DNA from: a virus
DNA: 26,489 nt
Virus record (IMG/VR): IMGVR_UViG_3300021961_000538
Span: 1 to 26,489 of that record
Reading direction: 5' to 3' (one strand)
Within the stretch, counting starts at the first letter, position 1, and each line of letters begins with the position of its first letter. A model generated the notes under the pieces. The model was not told the DNA's origin and ran no database searches. It worked only from the letters and a program-made list of their open reading frames with translations. The translations under genes and the position numbers were made by a program. Shown here piece by piece: positions 21,224 to 26,489 of this stretch.

Positions 21224-21555
21224 ACGAGTGTCAAACCTGTGAGGAACGCAGGAGTCGATCCGCTAATGCGGCGATGTGGCCCATCCTGCAAGCGTGGGCC
21301 CAGCAGAAGCAATGGCCCATCAACGGGACGATGACTACGCTTACCGACGAGGAGTGGAAGGACATCCTGACGGCGGCTTTTGAAGGCGAAACCTCCCCGC
21401 GGATCTCGCCAGGGCTCGAGGGCGGAATGGTGATGCTAGGCCGCAGGACTTCGCGCTACGGAAAGCGCCGCTTCAGCGAATGGCTCGACTGGCTCAATGC
21501 TGCATCGCATCATGCCGGCATCAAGATTCCAGCGCCAGAAAGCATGATTCCGTGA
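21220..21555 (+). CDS. ninB: NinB-family recombination protein
   Basis: 111 residues from ATG 21220 (ATGA overlap with the HNH stop). The NinB pattern is clear: RSRSANAAMWPILQAWAQQ (single-strand-DNA-binding family motif R..QNA.MW), LTDEEWKDILTAAFEGE, SPGLEGGMVMLGRRTSRYGK and FSEWLDWLNAA. NinB (Orf) proteins help the annealing/recombination machinery load on SSB-coated DNA. The extra N-terminal CQTCEERR is unusual and is shared with the upstream fusion. An alternative TTG start at 21202 has AGGGGG five bases upstream and would add six residues. Confidence 0.78.
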   Translation: MNECQTCEERRSRSANAAMWPILQAWAQQKQWPINGTMTTLTDEEWKDILTAAFEGETSPRISPGLEGGMVMLGRRTSRYGKRRFSEWLDWLNAASHHAGIKIPAPESMIP

Positions 21556-21842
21556 CCAACGAGCAGAAACGCTTCCAGAACGCTGTACGAGCGGCTGGCT
21601 GCATCGTTTGCCACGGTGAAGGGGTAGAGAGTCCCTGCGAGATTCATCACCTCCTGCGCGGCGGCAGACGCATTGGCGAGGATTTTGTGCTTGGACTGTG
21701 CCAGATCCATCACCGGGGGCTAATAAATACGGCAGAAGCGGTTAGTCGGCATCCCTGGCGGCGGGAATTTGAGGCTCGGTACGGGACTGAGATGGAATTA
21801 CTGGAAAAGACGAGGGAGCTATGCGGCGAGCTGCCAGAGTAG
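21552..21842 (+). CDS. Ref-like (RecA-dependent) HNH nuclease
   Basis: 96 residues from GTG 21552 (GTGA overlap). Cys/His residues fit a zinc-bound HNH nuclease: C17/C20, C29, H32-H33, C50 and H53-H54, with PCEIHHL, LGLCQIHHRG and REFEARYGTEMELLE, the signature of the Ref (recombination-enhancement) family known from phage P1. Such enzymes cut DNA bound by RecA. It overlaps the next gene by 22 bases. Confidence 0.72.
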   Translation: MTNEQKRFQNAVRAAGCIVCHGEGVESPCEIHHLLRGGRRIGEDFVLGLCQIHHRGLINTAEAVSRHPWRREFEARYGTEMELLEKTRELCGELPE

Positions 21843-22102
21843 ACGGGAATCAGTCTCAACTGGCGGCTGCATTCCGATCTTTGGGGTGCAGCGTCCTGTC
21901 TCTGGCCCCTTTGGGCGGAGGAGTGCCTGACCTGCTGGTGGCCATAAACGGTATCACATGGCTGGTTGAGGTCAAAATGCCGAACGGGAAGGAAAACGAA
22001 ATGCAGGTCGAATTCGCCATCACGTGGAAGGGTTGCCGAGCAGTTGTTCGGGATCTGCAAGGGGTCGAATTAACCGTGAAAACGATGAAATTCATGGCTT
22101 GA
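21821..22102 (+). CDS. VRR-NUC domain nuclease
   Basis: A 93-residue protein: VDGNQSQLAAAFRSLGCSVL, GGGVPDLLVAING with D37, WLVEVKMPNGKENE with E50 and K52, then FAITWKGCRAVV. The PD-(D/E)xK order matches the minimal VRR-NUC family, often phage-encoded and thought to act on structured DNA such as Holliday junctions. ATG 21821 is preceded by GAGGGAGCT. Last gene of the replication/recombination transcript, before a 181-base gap with a terminator. Confidence 0.78.
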   Translation: MRRAARVDGNQSQLAAAFRSLGCSVLSLAPLGGGVPDLLVAINGITWLVEVKMPNGKENEMQVEFAITWKGCRAVVRDLQGVELTVKTMKFMA

Positions 22103-22213
22103 CATCTATTTTTCAGAAGAATACGCTCAGAAAATGACCGCAACCCCTATTTGCGCGACTCCCCTCGCGTCTGCCCACCGCGCTGGAAAACTCCCCTTCC
22201 CGACGCGCTGTGT

Positions 22214-22260
22214 CCGGGGACTGCTGCCCGTGGGCGCAGCTATAGCCCCCGGATTCTTTT
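22214..22260 (+). terminator. Terminator-like hairpin before the packaging genes
   Basis: Outer stem CCGGGG/CCCCGG (22214-22219 with 22247-22252) and inner stem CTGC.GCCC/GGGCGCAG (22221-22239), followed by ATTCTTTT. It lies between the VRR-NUC and DUF6321 genes, so it likely separates early from late transcription. Outside this hairpin, the 22103-22283 gap shows only a weak promoter-like pair. Confidence 0.65.
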
Positions 22261-22283
22261 GATGACCAGAAATTGAGGCAACA

Positions 22284-22577
22284 ATGACCGCCGCTTGGAC
22301 GCGTAAGGAAGGCAAAAACCTTGCCGGTGGCCTCAACGCCAAAGGCCGCGCCTCTTACAAAGCCGAAACCGGCGGAACCCTCAAGCCTCCGGTCAAGTCG
22401 GGCGACAATCCACGCCGAGCCTCTTTCCTCGCTAGAATGGGCAATATGCCGGGGCCAGAGAAAAAGCCAAACGGCGAACCAACCCGTCTTGCGCTGTCCC
22501 TCAAGGCATGGGGCGCAAGCTCCAAGGCTGATGCTAAGTCCAAGGCTGCGGCAATTTCGACAAGAAACAAGAAATGA
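22284..22577 (+). CDS. DUF6321 small basic protein
   Basis: 97 residues from ATG 22284 (TTGAGGCAACA upstream). The whole sequence matches a widely conserved phage/bacterial small protein (TRKEGKNLAGGLNAKGRASY, PPVKSGDNPRRASFLARMGN, PGPEKKPNGEPTRLALSLKA, WGASSKADAKSKAA), recalled as DUF6321. It is basic, lacks membrane segments and has no assigned function; frequent placement near terminase genes suggests a packaging or virion role. Its stop is immediately followed by the parS-like site. Confidence 0.75.
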   Translation: MTAAWTRKEGKNLAGGLNAKGRASYKAETGGTLKPPVKSGDNPRRASFLARMGNMPGPEKKPNGEPTRLALSLKAWGASSKADAKSKAAAISTRNKK

Positions 22578-22593
22578 TGTTCCACGTGAAACG
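22578..22593 (+). promoter_or_regulatory. parS-like palindrome upstream of a ParB-domain gene
   Basis: TGTTCCACGTGAAACG matches the bacterial parS consensus TGTTNCACGTGAAACA at every position except the last. It begins on the base after the DUF6321 stop and ends nine bases before the ParB-methyltransferase TTG start. It could be bound by the host chromosome-partition protein ParB. Confidence 0.6.
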
Positions 22594-22602
22594 GGACAGC
22601 AA

Positions 22603-23850
22603 TTGAAGATTGAACAGGTAAAGCTAGATGCGCTGATTCCTTACGCCAGGAACAGCCGCACCCATTCCGATGCTCAAGTGGCCCAGATCGCCGCCAGCAT
22701 CAAGGAATTCGGTTTCACCAATCCCGTCCTGATCGACGAGACCGGCAGCATTATTGCCGGCCACGGACGCGTCATGGCAGCGCGGAAGTTAGCGATTGCT
22801 GACGTTCCCAGTATTCGGCTCACCCATCTAACCGAGGCGCAAAAGAAAGCCTACGTTATCGCAGACAACAAACTGGCCCTGAATGCGGGTTGGGATGACG
22901 AGATGCTGGCGGTCGAACTCACCGACTTGAAGGACATGGGCTTCGACCTCGACTTGTCCGGCTTTAGCACCGACGAGATCGAGGCGTTGTTGGCTCCAAC
23001 AGGGACGGAGGGGCTGACAGACGAGGACGCTGTACCGGACGTGCCTGAAGCCCCTGTGACCGTTCTGGGCGACGTTTGGCTGATGGGCAAGCATCGGGTG
23101 ATGTGTGGCGACTCGACCAGCATTGATGCGGTTGAGAAGCTTTTAGACGGACAAGAGCCAAACACGATGGTCACAGACCCGCCGTATGGCGTGAATCTTG
23201 ATCAATCTTGGCGGGACAAGGCGCTGGGCAGCAAGGCGCTCGGCAAAGGCAACAATCAACTAGTCGAGAATGATGACCGGGCAGATTGGTATGATGTTTG
23301 GGCGCTTTTTCGCGGCAATGTGGCTTATGTGTGGCATGCGTCGGCGTTTACTGATGTGGTTATGGACTCGCTACGCCGCGCAGACTTCGAGGTTAAGCAG
23401 CAGATTATCTGGAACAAGAGCGTGATGGTGATGGGCCGCTCGGACTATCACTTCAAGCATGAGCCGTGCTGGTACGCAATCCGGAAGAACAAAAATCACA
23501 ACTGGGTTGGCGACCGGAAGCAAACAACGATATGGGACGCTGCGCCGCCGAATCACATCATGGGCGGAAGCAATGAAGAGAAAACCTCCCATCCGACACA
23601 GAAGCCAGCAGCGCTGTACGAGAGGGCGTATCTTAACCATACAAACATGGGTGAGTACATTTATGAGCCATTCGGCGGGTCGGGGACTGCGGTAATTGTT
23701 TGCGAGAAAACTGGACGCCGATCTTTGACTATGGAACTAGACCCCAAATACTGCGATGTAATCGTCCAGAGGTGGCAGGAATTCACAGGACAGACAGCAA
23801 CGCTGGAATCAAATGGTAAGCCGTTCATTTCGTTGAAGAAAGCTGCGTGA
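22603..23850 (+). CDS. ParB-domain / beta-class DNA methyltransferase
   Basis: 415 residues from TTG 22603 (no ATG fits; the upstream ribosome-binding sequence is weak). Residues 1-75 are a ParB/Sulfiredoxin-type domain (DALIPYARNSRTHS, QIAASIKEFGF.NPVLID, GHGRVMAARKL at 53-62, the nucleotide-binding loop). No helix-turn-helix like that of true ParB is evident. The methyltransferase follows, with DPPY (192-195), SHPTQKP (329-335) and FGGSGT (357-362); motif IV before motif I is the beta order, giving N6-adenine or N4-cytosine methylation. It may protect phage DNA from host restriction or regulate packaging. It follows the parS-like site and precedes the terminase. Confidence 0.88.
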   Translation: MKIEQVKLDALIPYARNSRTHSDAQVAQIAASIKEFGFTNPVLIDETGSIIAGHGRVMAARKLAIADVPSIRLTHLTEAQKKAYVIADNKLALNAGWDDEMLAVELTDLKDMGFDLDLSGFSTDEIEALLAPTGTEGLTDEDAVPDVPEAPVTVLGDVWLMGKHRVMCGDSTSIDAVEKLLDGQEPNTMVTDPPYGVNLDQSWRDKALGSKALGKGNNQLVENDDRADWYDVWALFRGNVAYVWHASAFTDVVMDSLRRADFEVKQQIIWNKSVMVMGRSDYHFKHEPCWYAIRKNKNHNWVGDRKQTTIWDAAPPNHIMGGSNEEKTSHPTQKPAALYERAYLNHTNMGEYIYEPFGGSGTAVIVCEKTGRRSLTMELDPKYCDVIVQRWQEFTGQTATLESNGKPFISLKKAA

Positions 23851-23869
23851 TTTCGCTTCCTTAAAAAGA

Positions 23870-24217
23870 ATGTCATTTATCAAACCTCACAGACCGACCG
23901 ATAAAACAAGGCAACAAGCACAGAGTGCTTCAGGACTCGGCTTGCCTCAAGATCAGATTGCCGCGCTGATTGGCATTGCTCCTGAGACGCTCCGCAAGCA
24001 CTACGACCTCGAGCTAGGTTTGGGCAAGGCTCAAGCCTCGGCAGCGGTGGCGAAAACCCTGTTCAATAAAGCTACCGTAGGCCAGGACACCACGGCAATG
24101 ATCTGGTGGACCAAAGCCCAGATGCGCTGGTCTGAGACCGTCCGGCAGGAGCTGACCGGCAAGGATGGCGGCGGAATAGTGATCCAAATCAACAACGAAG
24201 ACAGCAACCTTGTTTAA
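23870..24217 (+). CDS. Terminase small subunit-like protein
   Basis: A 115-residue protein with a helix-turn-helix near the N-terminus: GLPQDQIAALIGIAPETLRK, then HYDLELGLGKAQASAAVAKT, LFNKATVGQDTTAMIWWTKA and an end ending NNEDSNLV. This is the common layout of phage small terminases that recognise the packaging site. It overlaps the large terminase start by eight bases. The ribosome-binding site is weak (AAAAAG). Confidence 0.78.
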   Translation: MSFIKPHRPTDKTRQQAQSASGLGLPQDQIAALIGIAPETLRKHYDLELGLGKAQASAAVAKTLFNKATVGQDTTAMIWWTKAQMRWSETVRQELTGKDGGGIVIQINNEDSNLV

Positions 24218-25559
24218 CGCCACAGCAGCCCAAAGCAGGGCCACAGGGCTGATGACCGGCGATGCCAAGCACGTCATGCTGGTTGGTGGATCAAGGTCAG
24301 GCAAGACCTTTGTGGCGCTCCGAGCACTGATTATCCGAGCGACTCTGGCACCCAAGAGCAGGCACGTTGTCTTGCGGTTTCGGTTCAACCACGTCAAATC
24401 CTCGGTCATTCTCGACACCTTTCCGAAGGTGATGGCGCTTTGCTTCCCGCAACTCACCTACGTTATCGACAAGACCGACTGGTACGCAACCCTGCCAAAC
24501 GGTTCCCAGATCTGGTTCGGCGGGCTGGACGACAAAGACAGGACTGAGAAGATTCTCGGGCAGGAATACGCCACGATCTTCTTCAACGAATGCAGCCAGA
24601 TCCCCTTGTCGGCCCGAAACATGGCCGTCACACGCCTCGCGCAGAACTGCGTGGCAGTAGTGGGCAACCAGCAACGACAGATGCGCCTGAAGGCGTTTTA
24701 CGACTGTAACCCTCCTTCTATGGCCCATTGGACGTACAAGATGTTCGTCCGAAAGATCGAACCTGAGTCGGGCAAAGCCCTGGCTGACCTGCTCAACTTC
24801 TCAATGATGACCATCAATCCTCGAGACAACCTCGAGAACCTCCCGCCCGATTACATCAAGGAACTGGAGAACCTTCCGGCTCGGATGCGCTTGCGGTTCT
24901 TGGAAGGCAAGTTCGCTGACATAGCCGCTGGTGCTCTTTGGAACGTCGAAATGATCGACACCCACCGCGAAACCTCTGGGCTTCCCGATATGCTGCGGGT
25001 GGTAGTGGCAGTCGATCCATCCGGCAGCGGGGACACCGACAACGCCGGGAACGACGAGATCGGAATCATTGTCGCCGGTCTGGGCATTGACGGTCGTGCC
25101 TACGTCCTCGAGGACTGCACAATGAAGGCTGGTCCAAGCGTCTGGGCCAACGTCGTTGCGACCGCCTACGACCGCCACGCAGCCGATTTGGTCGTTGCCG
25201 AGAAAAATTATGGTGGTGAAATGGTCCGGCATGTGATAAAAAGCGCAAATCCGTACCTGAAATGCGAGTTAATCAACGCAAGCAGAGGTAAAGCGGTGAG
25301 AGCGGAACCCGTTTCGGCATTGACTGAACAGGGCAAGATCCGGTTCGGCGGCACGTTCCCCGAGCTTGAGGACGAACTTTGCTCCATGACGACAAACGGG
25401 TACACGGGCGAACGCAGCCCGAACCGCGCCGATGCCTTCGTCTGGGCCATGACCAAACTGTTCCCCGGCATCATCAAGACCGATGCTAAAGCGCAGCGCA
25501 AGCACGTTATGCCAACCCAAAACATCAATCGCGGTGCAACCTCTTGGATGGGTGCTTAA
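24210..25559 (+). CDS. Terminase large subunit
   Basis: 449 residues from TTG 24210. The ATPase domain has Walker A GGSRSGKT (26-33), Walker B IFFNE (123-127) and a coupling motif DCNPPS (165-170). The nuclease domain has VVVAVDPSGSG (D269), VVAEKNYGG (E331) and PNRADAFVWA (D408) as probable metal-binding acids. It packages DNA into proheads by ATP hydrolysis and cuts the concatemer. It is co-directional with the small subunit upstream and small basic genes plus the portal downstream, the standard packaging module. Length is normal for the family. Confidence 0.93.
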   Translation: MFNATAAQSRATGLMTGDAKHVMLVGGSRSGKTFVALRALIIRATLAPKSRHVVLRFRFNHVKSSVILDTFPKVMALCFPQLTYVIDKTDWYATLPNGSQIWFGGLDDKDRTEKILGQEYATIFFNECSQIPLSARNMAVTRLAQNCVAVVGNQQRQMRLKAFYDCNPPSMAHWTYKMFVRKIEPESGKALADLLNFSMMTINPRDNLENLPPDYIKELENLPARMRLRFLEGKFADIAAGALWNVEMIDTHRETSGLPDMLRVVVAVDPSGSGDTDNAGNDEIGIIVAGLGIDGRAYVLEDCTMKAGPSVWANVVATAYDRHAADLVVAEKNYGGEMVRHVIKSANPYLKCELINASRGKAVRAEPVSALTEQGKIRFGGTFPELEDELCSMTTNGYTGERSPNRADAFVWAMTKLFPGIIKTDAKAQRKHVMPTQNINRGATSWMGA

Positions 25560-25706
25560 ATGAAAGCCGGACTCTATGCCAACATCAACGCCAAGCAAGA
25601 CCGGATAGCCGCAGGCAGCAAAGAGAAGATGCGTAAGCCAGGTTCCCCAGGCGCACCGACTGCCAAGGCGTTCAAGCAGTCGGCCAAAACTGCGAAGAAG
25701 AGGTAG
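25560..25706 (+). CDS. 48-residue basic protein, unknown (terminase-portal gap)
   Basis: ATG starts on the base after the terminase stop. The product is Lys/Ala-rich (MKAGLYANINAKQDRIAAGS, then KEKMRKPGSPGAPTAKAFKQ..) and has no membrane segment. Similar small basic proteins recur between terminase and portal in related phages; function is unknown. It may be a nucleic-acid-associated or virion protein. Confidence 0.65.
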   Translation: MKAGLYANINAKQDRIAAGSKEKMRKPGSPGAPTAKAFKQSAKTAKKR

Positions 25707-25708
25707 CC

Positions 25709-25837
25709 ATGCCACTGGTCAAGTCGAAGTCACCCGCCGCCTTTCGTAAGAACATCAAGGCCGAAGTTGCCGCTGGCAAGCCGGTGAAACAGGCCGTTGC
25801 CATCGCCTATGCAGTTAAACGCAAAGCAAAAAAATAG
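25709..25837 (+). CDS. DUF6496-like 42-residue basic protein
   Basis: A 42-residue protein (MPLVKSKSPAAFRKNIKAEV, AAGKPVKQAVAIAYAVKRKA..) of a recurring small family with a KPVKQAVAIAYAVKR motif. AAGAAGAGG ends six bases before the ATG. Its TAG overlaps the portal GTG by one base (TAGTG), the same junction type as at position 1598. Function unknown. Confidence 0.68.
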   Translation: MPLVKSKSPAAFRKNIKAEVAAGKPVKQAVAIAYAVKRKAKK

Positions 25838-26489
25838 TGGCTTATCAAGACACAGGCATCAACGAAGCAGGCGCAGTCTCGTCAGGCGGCACCAAGCGTG
25901 ACCGCGACGATGGCGACATGCTGGCAACGATGCGAACGCGCCTCACGATGGCAATTGCGGCGTACTCGGACAGCAGGGAAGACGAGTTAGACGACCTGCG
26001 TTTTCGTGCTGCAAGCCCTGACAACCAGTGGCAGTGGCCCGCCGATGTGCTGGCGACCCGTGGCGCGGTGCAAGGCCAGACAATCAACGCTCGGCCCTGC
26101 CTGACGATCAACAAGTTGCCGCAGCACGTGCTGCAAGTGACCAACGACCAGCGCCAGAACCGGCCCAGCGGCAAAGTGATCCCGGCCGACGACAAAGCCG
26201 ACATTGAGGTGGCCGAGATATTCAACGGTCTGGTTCGGCACATTGAATACATTTCGGATGCTGATGTTGCCTACGACACGGCTTGCGACAACCAGGTCAC
26301 GTTTGGCGAGGGGTACTTCCGCATCCTGACCGAGTACTGCGACGACAACAGCTTTGAGCAGGATCTGCGGATCGGGCGCATTCGGGATTCGTTTTCCGTC
26401 TACATGGACCCGACAATCCAAGACCCGTGCGGCTCGGATGCCGAGTGGTGCTTCATCAACCAAGAGTTGACCAAAGACGAATACGAGCG
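25837..26489 (+). CDS. P22-type portal protein (3' partial)
   Basis: GTG start inside the preceding stop; 217 codons are visible, open to the right edge. The N-terminus is polar and helical (DGDMLATMRTRLTMAIAAYS, DSREDELDDLRF), followed by TINKLPQHVLQVTNDQRQNR PSGKV.PADDKADIEVAEIF in separate blocks, then HIEYISDADVAYDTACDNQV and TFGEGYFRILTEY. NDQRQNRPSGKVIP and the DxA-D-xxxxxG-GYFRI pattern are typical of P22-like portals, the dodecameric ring at the capsid vertex through which DNA passes. The rest lies outside the window. Confidence 0.85.
   Translation, partial: MAYQDTGINEAGAVSSGGTKRDRDDGDMLATMRTRLTMAIAAYSDSREDELDDLRFRAASPDNQWQWPADVLATRGAVQGQTINARPCLTINKLPQHVLQVTNDQRQNRPSGKVIPADDKADIEVAEIFNGLVRHIEYISDADVAYDTACDNQVTFGEGYFRILTEYCDDNSFEQDLRIGRIRDSFSVYMDPTIQDPCGSDAEWCFINQELTKDEYE

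Noticed and set aside
22099-22127. Promoter-like pair TTGACA with TACGCT, 17 bases apart
   Set aside because: The -10 matches only three of six positions, the -35 lies across the VRR-NUC stop, and the terminator-like hairpin follows.
22134-22262. 42-codon frame before the DUF6321 gene
   Set aside because: No ribosome-binding site, Pro/Cys-rich composition and complete overlap with the terminator-like hairpin.
1-26489. CRISPR array, insertion sequence or integrase/attachment site
   Set aside because: No regularly spaced repeats, transposase motifs, tyrosine or serine integrase motifs, or att-like duplications were seen.

Overview
This window is part of the genome of a short-tailed (podovirus-type) dsDNA phage with a P22-like virion plan. 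The evidence is a P22-type portal protein running off the right edge, a gp10-like tail-accessory protein running off the left edge, three consecutive ejection-type proteins, an endolysin block and a small/large terminase pair. Moderate-to-high GC, many GTG/TTG starts and the family mix (DUF1376, XF1762-like, DUF6321, NinB, Ref) suggest a Gram-negative, probably betaproteobacterial, host; this is inference. No integrase and no separate CI-type repressor is visible. No gene-free stretch exceeds 300 bases; the longest is about 181 (22103-22283).

Layout. (1) Positions 1-12046, plus strand: late genes. These are the gp10-like protein, a repeat-rich fiber, an AT-rich beta-helix tailspike, a head-binding/fiber protein, a small virion-type protein, three DNA-ejection proteins (the middle one split by an apparent -1 frameshift), then a lysis block (XhlA-like membrane protein, exported Cys-rich protein, holin-like protein, M15 endolysin). 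(2) Positions 18229 down to 12008, minus strand: an early/recombination operon of about 20 mostly tiny genes, nearly all linked by ATGA overlaps. It holds a DUF932 protein, an ERF annealing protein, a YqaJ-type exonuclease, an SSB-like protein with a DDIPF tail, an XF1762-like protein and several peptides of 26-32 residues. A strong terminator lies at 12394-12361, with two more small genes beyond it. (3) Positions 18230-18331: a divergent promoter/operator region with a Cro-like gene on the plus strand. (4) Positions 18332-22102, plus strand: Cro-like gene, a small coiled protein, terminator, new promoter, a three-way-junction RNA leader, a DUF1376 replication protein carrying G-quadruplex and iteron sequences (candidate origin), then small proteins and a nuclease cluster (HNH fused to a NinB-like start, NinB, Ref-like, VRR-NUC). 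(5) Positions 22214-26489, plus strand: terminator-like hairpin, DUF6321 protein, a near-perfect parS-like palindrome, a ParB-domain/beta-class methyltransferase, terminase subunits, two small basic proteins and the portal.

How it works together (inference): the divergent promoters control left-arm recombination and right-arm replication genes. The terminators at 18722 and 22214 divide immediate-early, replication and packaging/late transcription. The packaging and virion genes form one plus-strand late block that continues across the window ends, as in a circularly permuted map.
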